From Clostridium sp. AM33-3 (GTDB lineage Bacteria > Bacillota > Clostridia > Lachnospirales > Lachnospiraceae), in the NCBI RefSeq assembly GCF_003480315.1, contig NZ_QUIV01000004.1, positions 1 to 64,000 on the forward strand: a stretch of 64,000 nucleotides of DNA, in the 5' to 3' direction. Positions 9,137 to 17,322 of this stretch are shown here, in pieces. A program made the translations under genes and the position numbers. Every line of letters starts with the position of its first letter. Position 1 is the stretch's first letter. A model generated the notes under the pieces. It searched no databases. It was not told the origin of the DNA and was given only the letters and a program-made list of their open reading frames with translations.

Positions 9137-9958
9137 ATGAAAACAAGAAAAGCTTATGCAGCGGCCCTTCTGGCAGCAGGTCTTCTTTCTATTTTGGGCT
9201 GTGCTCCGGCAATGGCAGATACAGATGGATTTTCCGAGGAGTATTACCGTTTTCAGAACCCGGATGAGATTCTTTCCGGGGATGAGGCCGAACAGCTGAA
9301 TGAGCAGCTGGATGAGATCAGCCACAATCAGAATTTTGATGTGACGGCAGCACTGGTGGACAGCCTGAGTGGCGAGAGTGTGGAAGCATATGCGGATAAC
9401 CTTTACGATGATTGTGATTTCGGATATGGAGATGAGCGTGACGGCGTGCTGCTGCTGGTCAGTCTGGAGGATCACGACTGGTATATCTCTACCTGCGGCT
9501 ACGGAATTACTGTGTTTACGGACGCCGGTATCCGGTATATCGGAGAACAGATCCGGCCGCAGCTGGCAGACGGAGATTACCTGGGGGCATTTGAAAACTA
9601 TATAGAACTGTGTGATGATTTTATTGATCAGGCCAACAGCGGAGAAGCCTACGATACAGACCATATGCCGAAAAAGCCGCTGTCTGCGATCTGGCTGGGG
9701 CTCTCGTTTGCGGCAGGCCTTGGTGCAGCTCTGCTGGCAGTGGGAAGCATGAAGAGCCAGCTCAAATCAGTTGGCATGCAGCGGGAGGCGCGGGATTACA
9801 TCCGGCCGGGAAGCCTGCAGGTAACATCCGGCGGCGATTATTTTCTCTACCGCACCATTCACAGAACCGAAAAACCAAAACCAAAAAGCTCCGGCGGAAG
9901 CAGCACTCACACCTCATCCTCCGGAAGAACGCATGGCGGGGGCGGAGGAAAGTTCTAG
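9137..9958 (+). CDS. TPM-domain membrane protein (YdjH/YgcG-like)
   Basis: A 273-residue exported membrane protein. It has an N-terminal signal sequence (about residues 1-27; an LGC triplet could be a lipobox). A TPM domain follows at about 33-175 with the typical DVTAALVDS and GVLLLVS strands. A single membrane helix is at about 180-205 (SAIWLGLSFAAGLGAALLAV), and the tail is Ser/Gly-rich ending GGGGGKF. TPM domains occur in proteins assisting membrane or photosystem repair; in Bacillus the partner is the YdjG zinc-ribbon protein, which is the preceding gene here (16-base gap, AGGAGG ribosome site). Confidence 0.82.
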   Translation: MKTRKAYAAALLAAGLLSILGCAPAMADTDGFSEEYYRFQNPDEILSGDEAEQLNEQLDEISHNQNFDVTAALVDSLSGESVEAYADNLYDDCDFGYGDERDGVLLLVSLEDHDWYISTCGYGITVFTDAGIRYIGEQIRPQLADGDYLGAFENYIELCDDFIDQANSGEAYDTDHMPKKPLSAIWLGLSFAAGLGAALLAVGSMKSQLKSVGMQREARDYIRPGSLQVTSGGDYFLYRTIHRTEKPKPKSSGGSSTHTSSSGRTHGGGGGKF

Positions 9959-10032
9959 AAGCTCTCTGTGGCTGACCATATTCCGATCCGCACAAAATGA
10001 GTTATGTCTTAAAAAAAGAACAGCAATCCTAC

Positions 10033-10060
10033 TTGTCAATCATGCTCATATCCTTATAAT
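10033..10060 (+). promoter_or_regulatory. Promoter of the 10116 gene
   Basis: TTGTCA at 10033-10038, 16-base spacer, TATAAT at 10055-10060. It lies about 50 bases upstream of the hypothetical gene at 10116, whose ribosome site is AGAGGTAGG. Confidence 0.7.
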
Positions 10061-10115
10061 AAAAGGAAATGCGTTTTGCGCAGATTAGAATTCGAGTTTA
10101 ACAGAGGTAGGACAG

Positions 10116-10544
10116 ATGTACAAAGGCATAAAAAAATTAGCAGAATTGATTTTAGAATCCGAAGAAAAATTTCTCACCGGTCAGGATGAGCAGGAAATTT
10201 ATTTGGGAAGTCTCCTGAATACAGGCGTTCACGATGAAATCTGGGTCAGTGAGGACGGTGAGTATCATACCGTTATGATCGGAAATAAAGAAGCGCAGGA
10301 CAACAGCATGCAGGTGTGTCATGAGGCAGAGCATCCGGTATGTCTTCCGAAATTACTGTGGATTGCGAATGCACTTCAGAAGCTTTTGGAGCAGGCAAAC
10401 GGCAATCTGCCGATCGGGAAAAATGAGAATCCGGAGCTGATCCGCTATGCGGCGGATATTATCCGCAAGTATGCAGACGGTCTTTCCCATGATGATCGTT
10501 CCGTAAAAGAAATCTGCGAGGAAAACAGCCAGAATATTGCGTAA
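10116..10544 (+). CDS. Conserved-looking hypothetical protein
   Basis: A 142-residue soluble acidic protein I do not recognise. It has its own promoter and ribosome site, good codon structure, and is followed by a candidate terminator, so it is very probably expressed. The N-terminal half is mixed alpha/beta (acidic, with EIWVSEDGEYHTV) and the C-terminal half is helical (LLWIANALQKLLEQ and a later ELIRYAADIIRKYADGL helix). No signal peptide, membrane segment or metal motif was seen. Its neighbours do not indicate a role. Confidence 0.65.
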   Translation: MYKGIKKLAELILESEEKFLTGQDEQEIYLGSLLNTGVHDEIWVSEDGEYHTVMIGNKEAQDNSMQVCHEAEHPVCLPKLLWIANALQKLLEQANGNLPIGKNENPELIRYAADIIRKYADGLSHDDRSVKEICEENSQNIA

Positions 10545-10623
10545 TGAAATAAAAACTTTTATAAAAGAAGTTGTCCAGAATATGGGCTAAAAAAGAATCT
10601 TGTAAAAACAAAAGAAAATTGTA

Positions 10624-10674
10624 AGGGCCACCATATTAGAAAAGAAATTTTGCTGATTGGGGGCTCTTTTTTTT
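10624..10674 (+). terminator. Candidate terminator after the 10116 gene
   Basis: Bases 10624-10632 (AGGGCCACC) pair with 10659-10667 (GGGGGCTCT) with one mismatch and one G-T pair. The T-run continues to 10674. The loop is long (26 bases), so confidence is moderate. Confidence 0.5.
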
Positions 10675-10758
10675 GTAAAAAGATGAATAAATTCTTACTA
10701 CTGGACAGGAGATTTTTATAGGAGTAAACTGAAAGTATCTTAAGAAGGAGGAGAGAAC

Positions 10759-11079
10759 ATGGTTCTTGCACTGAAGGTAAATGACAAAGACAATGTGGCA
10801 ACAATCTTTGCTGAGCAGGTACAGGGTGGCGATGCGATTCAGGTCCGGGATAAAAAGGGAGAGACAATAGAGGTGAAGGCACTGGAGGCGGTTCCTTACG
10901 GACACAAGATTGCGCTGCAGGATATTGCGAAGGGGCAGATTATTGTAAAATACGGAGAAGAGATAGGAATGGCTTCCGCTGACATTCGAAAGGGAGAACA
11001 TGTACATGTCCATAATCTGGAGAGTATGAGAGCGAGAGGTGACTGGAATAAGGACGGCGGGGAGGCGAAGACCAAATGA
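10759..11079 (+). CDS. UxaA-family small subunit (SAF domain; SuyA-like)
   Basis: A 106-residue SAF-domain protein matching the N-terminal domain of altronate/galactarate dehydratases. Conserved features are PYGHKIALQDIAKG and the IRKGEHVHVHN tail. Sugar-acid dehydratases (UxaA, GarD) are usually one long chain, while the two-gene form with a separate SAF subunit is typical of (R)-sulfolactate sulfo-lyase SuyAB and some other lyases. The large subunit follows with a 4-base ATGA overlap, so the two are translationally coupled. A strong AAGGAGGAG ribosome site precedes the start. The substrate is inferred, not shown. Confidence 0.8.
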   Translation: MVLALKVNDKDNVATIFAEQVQGGDAIQVRDKKGETIEVKALEAVPYGHKIALQDIAKGQIIVKYGEEIGMASADIRKGEHVHVHNLESMRARGDWNKDGGEAKTK

Positions 11080-12251
11080 AATTTTACGGTTACAGAAGAG
11101 CAGACGGCAGTGTAGGATGCCGGAACCTGGTAGCAGTGATTCCAAGCGTAGTCTGTGCAGCTGATGTAGCGCAGGCCATTGTGCAGAACGTGCAGGGGGC
11201 AGTCGGCTTATTCCATCACCAGGGCTGCAGCCAGCTTCCGCCGGATTTAAAAAGAGTGACGGATACGCTGATTGGACTGGCGTTAAATCCCAATGTCGGA
11301 GCGGTTTTGATTGTCAGCCTTGGCTGCGAGGGAACAGATCATGCGAGAATGTACCAGGAAATTCAGGCGGCAGGCAAGCTGGTGGAGATTATTGGAATCC
11401 AGAAGCTTGGCGGTGTTAGCAAAGCTATTGCGGCCGGTATTGACGCGGCTGCAGGCCTGGTACGGAAAATCTCTGGTCAGCAGCGGGAGGAGGCAGACCT
11501 GTCTGAGGTTGTGCTTTCCATCAAGTGTGGTGCGTCCGATGCAACGTCCGGCATGGCATCCAACTGTGCGCTGGGCTACGCGGCTGACAAGCTGGTAAGT
11601 CTTGGAGGAACAGTTATTTTTGGAGAGACGACGGAGTTTATCGGTGCAGAACATATCCTGATGCGGCGGGCTGTGAACCAGGAGGTGGCAGACCGGATCG
11701 GCTTTATTGTGAACCGGATGGAGACACGTGCGAAATCGCTGGGGTGTGATATGCGAAAAGGACAGCCGACCCCGGGAAATATCGAGGGAGGACTTTCTTC
11801 CATTGAGGAGAAGTCTCTGGGCGCAATTTTAAAATCCGGCACCAGCCCGATTCAGGGCGTCATGGAATATCCAGAGCGTGTTCGTACCAGCGAGGAAATT
11901 AAGAAGGGACTCTGGATCAAGGACACGCCGGGCCGTGAACCGGAGATTCTGACTGGAATGGCCTGCAGCGGAGCACAGATCATGATGTTTTCCACAGGAA
12001 GAGGAGCACCGCAGGGATACCCGATTATGCCGGTTGTGAAGGTATGCGGAAATCCGGTGACCTATCAGCATATGGAACAGGACATGGACATCAATGCGGG
12101 ACTGATCCTGGAGGGCAGGAAAAGTATCGAGCAGGTAGGCGAAGAAGTATTCGCAAAGTTGGTAGATACCTTAAACGGCGAAGTGAGCAAAAACGAGAGC
12201 CTTCATTACTACAGTGCAATTGAGATTCATACGTTGGGACCGGTTATTTAA
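11076..12251 (+). CDS. UxaA-family large subunit (SuyB-like lyase)
   Basis: A 391-residue catalytic subunit of the UxaA/GarD metal-dependent lyase family. Family marks include YRRADGSVGCRN at the start, the HHQGCSQL region, SLGCEG near residue 85, SIKCGASDATSG near 150 and a C-terminal QIMMFSTGRGAPQG box. It is a single-domain version, completed by the small SAF subunit encoded just upstream. Candidate reactions are dehydration of an aldonic or aldaric acid, or release of sulfite from (R)-sulfolactate to give pyruvate. The adjacent PLP enzyme of the L-cysteate lyase family favours the second, but no sulfite-using gene is nearby. Confidence 0.8.
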   Translation: MKFYGYRRADGSVGCRNLVAVIPSVVCAADVAQAIVQNVQGAVGLFHHQGCSQLPPDLKRVTDTLIGLALNPNVGAVLIVSLGCEGTDHARMYQEIQAAGKLVEIIGIQKLGGVSKAIAAGIDAAAGLVRKISGQQREEADLSEVVLSIKCGASDATSGMASNCALGYAADKLVSLGGTVIFGETTEFIGAEHILMRRAVNQEVADRIGFIVNRMETRAKSLGCDMRKGQPTPGNIEGGLSSIEEKSLGAILKSGTSPIQGVMEYPERVRTSEEIKKGLWIKDTPGREPEILTGMACSGAQIMMFSTGRGAPQGYPIMPVVKVCGNPVTYQHMEQDMDINAGLILEGRKSIEQVGEEVFAKLVDTLNGEVSKNESLHYYSAIEIHTLGPVI

Positions 12252-12284
12252 CAACCATGAATAAAAAATAAGGAGGATCCGTGT

Positions 12285-13343
12285 ATGGATCGTATAGAAA
12301 ATGCAAAAATGCTTTTGCAAAGAGTTGGTAAAATCAATCTGGGATTTTATCCCACGCCCCTTCAGCGTCTGGACCGCATTTCGAATGAATATGAAATCAA
12401 TCTTTATGCGAAGCGGGAAGATTTTTCCGGCATGACGCTCTTTGGAGGAAACAAGATCCGCAAGCTGGAATACCTTTTGAATGATGCAAAAAATAAAGGC
12501 TGTGATACAGTGTTTACCTACGGTGCAACCCAGTCCAACCATGCAATGGAAACCGCCACAGCCGTGCGAAAATGTGGAATGACACCGGTTCTGTATCTGG
12601 TTGCGCATGTGAATCCGGACGCCGCCGACATTCGGGCGAATCTGCTTCTGGATACGATTCTTGGAGCAGAGATTCATATCCTGCCTGCAAATGGGCGCAG
12701 CACCAAAGATACCATTCAGGCTTCGACTGCGGATATTGCAGAACATATTGCCCGTCTGCAGCAGGAAGGACATAAGGTTTATGATATTCCGGTAGGTGGC
12801 TCTACACCACATGGCGTGTGCGGATTTGCGGATGCATACATAGAACTGATGCAGCAGACCCGCTCCATGGAGATTCACCCTGATGTGGTCTTTACGGCGA
12901 CTGGAAGCGGCGGAACGCTGGCTGGACTAAGTGTCGGAAAAGCACTGCTTGGTGATCAGACCCGTCTGGTGGCAATTCAGGTTGGGCCAAAGGATCCGGT
13001 TTCTTATTCAAGACAGATTGTGGATCTTGGAAACTGCACCCTGGGACTCCTGCAATCCGGGGAACAGGTATCGGAAGATATCTTTGAGATTGATGCCGCT
13101 TATTATGGACCTGGCTATGAAATGCCATATAAGGAAGCCAACGATGATATTCGTTATCTGGCCAGAACAGAGGGAATCTTTACAGATCCTGTTTATAGCG
13201 GAAAAAGCTTTCATGGCATGATGGATTATATCCGCAGCGGAAAAGTCGAAAAAGGCAGCACGGTTATTTATCTTCACACTGGCGGAGCAACGGCATTGTT
13301 TTCGGAAAATGCCATTATTGGAGACCTGAATGTGCTTCAGTAA
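12285..13343 (+). CDS. PLP-dependent D-cysteine desulfhydrase / L-cysteate sulfo-lyase family
   Basis: A 352-residue fold-type II PLP enzyme. The likely PLP lysine lies in GGNKIRKLEYLL (about residues 48-59). TYGATQSNHA near residue 77 is the substrate carboxylate loop, and TATGSGGTLAGL near 205 is the phosphate-binding Gly-rich turn. The family contains D-cysteine desulfhydrase, ACC deaminase and L-cysteate sulfo-lyase (CuyA), which cannot be separated by eye. It starts 33 bases after the UxaA-type large subunit with an AAGGAGG site, so the three genes form one operon. If both act on C3 sulfonates, each would produce pyruvate and sulfite. Confidence 0.82.
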   Translation: MDRIENAKMLLQRVGKINLGFYPTPLQRLDRISNEYEINLYAKREDFSGMTLFGGNKIRKLEYLLNDAKNKGCDTVFTYGATQSNHAMETATAVRKCGMTPVLYLVAHVNPDAADIRANLLLDTILGAEIHILPANGRSTKDTIQASTADIAEHIARLQQEGHKVYDIPVGGSTPHGVCGFADAYIELMQQTRSMEIHPDVVFTATGSGGTLAGLSVGKALLGDQTRLVAIQVGPKDPVSYSRQIVDLGNCTLGLLQSGEQVSEDIFEIDAAYYGPGYEMPYKEANDDIRYLARTEGIFTDPVYSGKSFHGMMDYIRSGKVEKGSTVIYLHTGGATALFSENAIIGDLNVLQ

Positions 13344-13393
13344 TGCGGGATATTTCACGGACAAAAAAGCAAAGAATGATATGATAAAAAGAT

Positions 13394-13423
13394 AACAGCC
13401 TACTGGTATACCAGTAGGCTGTT
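13394..13423. repeat. 30-bp perfect palindrome containing TGGTATACCA
   Basis: Bases 13394-13408 are the exact reverse complement of 13409-13423; the centre is TGGTATACCA. It lies 51 bases after the PLP lyase stop codon and could form a terminator hairpin, although only a short T-run (GTTTG) follows. The centre matches the operator type used by many GntR/FadR-family repressors, and the same 10-mer occurs at 28283 and 35314. Confidence 0.7.
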
Positions 13424-13460
13424 TGATGTGAAAAAATGTGAAAAATTTCTCAAAAAGTAC

Positions 13461-13537
13461 TACCATATTGTTTATAATTATGGTATTATTAAGAAAAAGT
13501 GGAATACCGCTCATGAATAAAAACGAAAGTGGTATAC
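13461..13537 (+). promoter_or_regulatory. Promoter region of the hdr-flx-frd operon
   Basis: TATAAT at 13473-13478 lies inside an inverted repeat TACCATA (13461-13467) and TATGGTA (13479-13485). No good -35 box is found at the usual distance, which suggests activator dependence. Downstream are further TGG.ATACC-like motifs at 13500-13508 and a TGGTATAC half-palindrome at 13530-13537. These could be sites for the GntR regulator encoded at 28505. The first gene starts at 13660, so the leader is about 170 bases. Confidence 0.5.
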
Positions 13538-13659
13538 AAAAGAAAGGAGGAAAGCCCAGTTTCTGCACAAAAATTATCAGTAAAAAGATAACAATGTCTG
13601 CTTAGCGTGAATAATTTGACACATAAAGACAAAGTGTTAGGAAATTGGGCGTGATGCTG

Positions 13660-14475
13660 ATGGTTTACAGTTATTTTCCGGGCTGTACCTTGAAGAACAA
13701 GGCGAAGGAACTGGATATCTGCGCACGCAAATCAGCGGAGGCATTGGGCATTGTCCTGGAAGAAATTGAGGACTGGCAGTGCTGCGGAGGCGTATATCCG
13801 TTGGCTTCCGATGAGATTGCTACGAAATTATCTTCGGTACGTGCGCTGAATGCAGCAAAAGAAAAGGGCCAGGATCTGGTAACGATTTGCTCTGCATGTC
13901 ATCATGTGATTAAGCGCGTGAATGATGATATGGCGAATGTTGCTGATATCCGGGATCGTGCAAACAATTATCTTGGGTTAAAGGAGCCCTATGCGGGCGA
14001 AACCCATGTATACCACTTTCTGGAGCTTTTGAGAGATCAGATTGGTTTTGACAAATTAAAGGAGAAGGTGGTAAAACCGCTGACCGGCAGAAAAATCGGT
14101 GCGTACTATGGCTGTATGCTTCTTCGCCCAAGCGGTATTTTACAGTTTGACGATCCGGAAAATCCAAAGATTCTGGAGGATTTCATCCGTGCCCTTGGAG
14201 CAGAGCCGGTGGTATACCCGTATCGCAATGAGTGCTGTGGCGGATATATTTCTTTAAAGGAAAAAGAAATGGCCGGACAGATGGTGGACACCATTCTGGA
14301 TTCCGCAGAATACAACGGAGCAGACGAACTGGTAACGGCCTGTCCACTGTGCCAGTACAACTTAAATCATAACAGCGGCCATGCACATACACCGAAGGTA
14401 ACGTATTTCACAGAGATTCTTGCAGAAGCTCTTGGAGTAGACATCCGGGAAGGAAAGGAGGATGGCGAGGTATGA
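13660..14475 (+). CDS. hdrB: HdrB-like subunit with two CCG domains
   Basis: A 271-residue subunit of the heterodisulfide-reductase type. It has two CCG modules: an FPGCTLK start, CCGG near residue 39 and CSACHH near 81; then GCMLL near 152, ECCGG near 191 and CPLCQ near 229. Such Cys sets bind the noncubane [4Fe-4S] clusters that split disulfides in HdrB. ATG 13660 is preferred over TTG 13645 and ATG 13654, because the family begins at YSYFPGC and a GGG lies about 10 bases upstream. It overlaps hdrC by ATGA. It probably forms the disulfide-reducing or final electron-exit module of the complex. Confidence 0.88.
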   Translation: MVYSYFPGCTLKNKAKELDICARKSAEALGIVLEEIEDWQCCGGVYPLASDEIATKLSSVRALNAAKEKGQDLVTICSACHHVIKRVNDDMANVADIRDRANNYLGLKEPYAGETHVYHFLELLRDQIGFDKLKEKVVKPLTGRKIGAYYGCMLLRPSGILQFDDPENPKILEDFIRALGAEPVVYPYRNECCGGYISLKEKEMAGQMVDTILDSAEYNGADELVTACPLCQYNLNHNSGHAHTPKVTYFTEILAEALGVDIREGKEDGEV

Positions 14476-14864
14476 TCCATACAGACAAAGACAAAGCAGA
14501 GCTGATCTGCAGAATCAGCAATGTCGATACAAAAAAGTGTATGAAATGCGGCAAGTGTTCCGCATCCTGCCCGGCCTGTGACAGTATGGATATCCGTCCG
14601 CATCAGTTCGTTTCCTACGTAGACCGTGGAGAGATTGAACCGCTGTTAAAATCCAAATCCATTTGGAAATGCCTCTCCTGTTTTGCTTGTGTGGAGCGCT
14701 GCCCGCGTGATGTAAAACCGGCCAAGCTGATTGAGGCAGTCCGTCTGATGGTGATTCGAAGCCAGGGCGGCAATTATCTGTCACCGGATGAGATTCCGGA
14801 GCTGCTTGATCCGGAGCTTCCGCAGCAGCTTTTAGTAAGCGCTTTTCGTAAATATAGTAAGTAG
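14472..14864 (+). CDS. hdrC: HdrC-like two-[4Fe-4S] subunit
   Basis: A 130-residue iron-sulfur protein with two ferredoxin-type motifs, CMKCGKCSASCP (about residues 23-34) and CLSCFACVERCP (about 67-78). This is the electron wire between HdrA and HdrB in Hdr complexes. It is soluble, with no membrane helix, so it is not the DsrK or GlpC kind of membrane module. It is coupled to hdrB by a 4-base overlap. The next gene starts 23 bases downstream. Confidence 0.9.
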   Translation: MIHTDKDKAELICRISNVDTKKCMKCGKCSASCPACDSMDIRPHQFVSYVDRGEIEPLLKSKSIWKCLSCFACVERCPRDVKPAKLIEAVRLMVIRSQGGNYLSPDEIPELLDPELPQQLLVSAFRKYSK

Positions 14865-14887
14865 AAGAAAGATCCGAGGTGAAATCA

Positions 14888-16873
14888 TTGCAAAGAATAG
14901 GAGTATTTGTCTGCCACTGCGGTACAAACATTGCGGCGACTGTAGACGTTGAAAAAGTGGTAGAAGCGGTCAAAAACGAGCCTGGCGTGGTTCATGCGGA
15001 AGATTATCAGTATATGTGTTCGGAAGCTGGACAATCAAAAATCCAGGACGCTATCAGAGAGAAGCATCTGACTGGTGTTGTTGTTTGTTCCTGTTCCCCG
15101 CGTATGCATGAGAACACATTCCGCAAGGCGGTGGAGAAAGCGGGATTAAACCCGTATATGCTGGAAATCGCAAACATTCGTGAGCATTGTTCCTGGATTC
15201 ATAAGAATCGGGAAGAAGCAACTGAGAAGGCCATTATCCTGGCCAGAGCCGCTGTAGCGAAGGTGCATTTAAACGCGCCGCTGCAGCCGGGGGAGAGCCG
15301 GGTTGTAAAGCGTGCGCTGGTTATCGGCGGCGGAATCGCCGGAATTCAGACTGCACTGGATATTGCAGATGCAGGCTACGAGGTAGATATCGTGGAGAAG
15401 ACTCCGAGTATCGGCGGCAAGATGTCCCAGCTGGACAAGACCTTCCCGACCCTGGACTGCTCCGCATGTATCCTGACCCCGAAGATGGTAGAGGCTTCTG
15501 CCCACGAGCGGATCAATCTGTATACATACAGTGAGGTAGAAAAGGTATCCGGCTTCGTCGGAGACTTTAAGGTGGATATCCGCAAGAAGGCAAGAAGCGT
15601 TGACATGAGCAAGTGTACCGGTTGTGGTGTCTGCTCTCAGAAGTGCCCGTCCAAGAAGACTCCGAGCGAGTTCAACCGGGGACTGGGAACCAGAAGCGCC
15701 ATTTACACTCCGTTTGCGCAGGCTATTCCGAATGTTCCGGTTATCGATCGTGAGCACTGCATCAAATTCCAGACTGGCAAATGTGGTCTCTGCGCTAAGG
15801 TCTGTGCGGCCGGAGCCATTGACTATACCCAGGAGGATGAGATCATTACCAGAGAGTACGGTGCGATTGTTGTGGCTACCGGCTTTGATATGATCAAGCT
15901 GGACAAGTTCGGTGAGTATTCCTATGATACCTGCCCGGATGTCATCACTTCCCTGGAGTTTGAGCGTCTGACCAATGCAGCTGGACCAACGAAGGGACAT
16001 TTAGAGCGCCTGTCTGATCATAAGGCACCGAAGTCCGTAACCTTTATCCAGTGTGTGGGATCCCGTGATACCACCTGCCGCGGAAAGAGCTACTGCTCTA
16101 AGATCTGCTGTATGTATACCGCAAAGCATGCAATGCTGATCCGTGATAAATATCCGGATGTTCAGGTCAATGTGTTCTACATTGATGTGCGTACCCCGGG
16201 CAAGAACTTCGATGAGTTCTACCGCAGAGCCGTAGAGGAGTACGGTGTGAACTACATCAAGGGCCAGGTCGGAAAGGTAGCAGAGGTAGACGGACATCTT
16301 CGTGTCCAGGCAATGGACTTAATTGATAATCGCCGGATTCTGCTGGATACGGATATGGTGGTTCTGGCAGCAGCCATTGAGCCGGATCCATCTGTGAGAA
16401 AGCTTGCTACCATGCTGACGGCCAGCATTGATACGAACAATTTCCTGACAGAAGCACATCCGAAGCTGCGTCCGGTAGAAAGCCCGACCGCAGGAATCTT
16501 CCTGTCTGGTGTATGTCAGGGACCGAAGGATATTCCGGAGACCGTATCCCAGGCCGGTGCGGCAGCAGCCAAGGTCATTGGCCTGTTGGCAAAGGATAAG
16601 CTGGTAACAAACCCGTGTACCGCCAAACCGGATGAGCGCTACTGCAACGGATGCCGTTCCTGTGAGAAGGTATGTCCGTACGGCGCAATTTCCTATGAGA
16701 CGAAGCTGATTGTAGACCACGGCGTGAAGGAAGAGCGCATCGTAGCCTGCGTCAACAGCGCACTGTGTCAGGGCTGCGGTGCCTGCACGGTAGCTTGTCC
16801 GTCTGGCGCGATGGATCTGCAGGGCTTTTCCAACAGACAATTAATTGCGGAGGTAGATGCAATATGCAGGTAG
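14888..16873 (+). CDS. hdrA: HdrA-like flavin bifurcation subunit
   Basis: A 661-residue FAD and multi-[4Fe-4S] protein. The N-terminal domain begins with IGVFVCHCGTNIA, followed by an NCS/CSP-rich segment. The FAD-binding VIGGGIAGIQ is near residue 145. Ferredoxin motifs follow at about 240 (CTGCGVCSQKCP), about 297 (CGLCAKVC), and two at the C-terminus (CNGCRSCEKVCP, CQGCGACTVACP). TTG 14888 is chosen as start because GAGGTG lies 6-7 bases upstream and the family begins at this residue; GTG 14879 is the alternative. In the family HdrA carries the flavin at which electrons are bifurcated. Here it would sit between NADH, ferredoxin and HdrBC. Confidence 0.9.
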   Translation: MQRIGVFVCHCGTNIAATVDVEKVVEAVKNEPGVVHAEDYQYMCSEAGQSKIQDAIREKHLTGVVVCSCSPRMHENTFRKAVEKAGLNPYMLEIANIREHCSWIHKNREEATEKAIILARAAVAKVHLNAPLQPGESRVVKRALVIGGGIAGIQTALDIADAGYEVDIVEKTPSIGGKMSQLDKTFPTLDCSACILTPKMVEASAHERINLYTYSEVEKVSGFVGDFKVDIRKKARSVDMSKCTGCGVCSQKCPSKKTPSEFNRGLGTRSAIYTPFAQAIPNVPVIDREHCIKFQTGKCGLCAKVCAAGAIDYTQEDEIITREYGAIVVATGFDMIKLDKFGEYSYDTCPDVITSLEFERLTNAAGPTKGHLERLSDHKAPKSVTFIQCVGSRDTTCRGKSYCSKICCMYTAKHAMLIRDKYPDVQVNVFYIDVRTPGKNFDEFYRRAVEEYGVNYIKGQVGKVAEVDGHLRVQAMDLIDNRRILLDTDMVVLAAAIEPDPSVRKLATMLTASIDTNNFLTEAHPKLRPVESPTAGIFLSGVCQGPKDIPETVSQAGAAAAKVIGLLAKDKLVTNPCTAKPDERYCNGCRSCEKVCPYGAISYETKLIVDHGVKEERIVACVNSALCQGCGACTVACPSGAMDLQGFSNRQLIAEVDAICR

Positions 16874-17322
16874 AACATGAGAATACAGAAGTAAATGCAG
16901 AATTTAAGCCTGTGATTGTGGCGTTCTGCTGTAACTGGTGCAGCTACGCGGGAGCAGATCTGGCGGGAACCAGCCGACTTGCATATCCGGCAGAGGTCAA
17001 GATCATCCGCGTTCCCTGTTCCTGCCGTGTCAATCCGCTGTTTATCCTGAGAGCATTCCAGAAGGGAGCGGACGGCGTGATCCTCTGCGGATGCCATCCG
17101 GGTGACTGCCACTATAGTACCGGAAACTATTATGCAAGAAGAAGAATGACCATGCTCTTCTCTCTGTTAGACTACATCGGAGTAGAAAAGGGAAGAGCCC
17201 GGGTTGAATGGGTATCTGCTGCAGAGGGTGTAAAATTTGCAACAACCATGAACGAATTTATCGAAAAGATCCGGAGCCTCGGCAAAAATGTGAGATTGGA
17301 GGATTTAAGATGCAGGAAATAA
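16864..17322 (+). CDS. flxD: MvhD/FlxD-like [2Fe-2S] subunit
   Basis: A 152-residue protein of the MvhD family, which links an electron-donating module to HdrA. Cys pairs at FCCNWCSYAGAD, PCSCRV and LCGCHPGDCHY fit the MvhD [2Fe-2S] site. It starts inside the end of hdrA (10-base overlap), with GGAGGT 9 bases upstream of the ATG. A frame open from 16765 is only an extension inside hdrA. In methanogens the partner is a hydrogenase; here no hydrogenase is present and FlxC, FlxB and FlxA follow instead, pointing to NADH as donor. Confidence 0.9.
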   Translation: MQVEHENTEVNAEFKPVIVAFCCNWCSYAGADLAGTSRLAYPAEVKIIRVPCSCRVNPLFILRAFQKGADGVILCGCHPGDCHYSTGNYYARRRMTMLFSLLDYIGVEKGRARVEWVSAAEGVKFATTMNEFIEKIRSLGKNVRLEDLRCRK

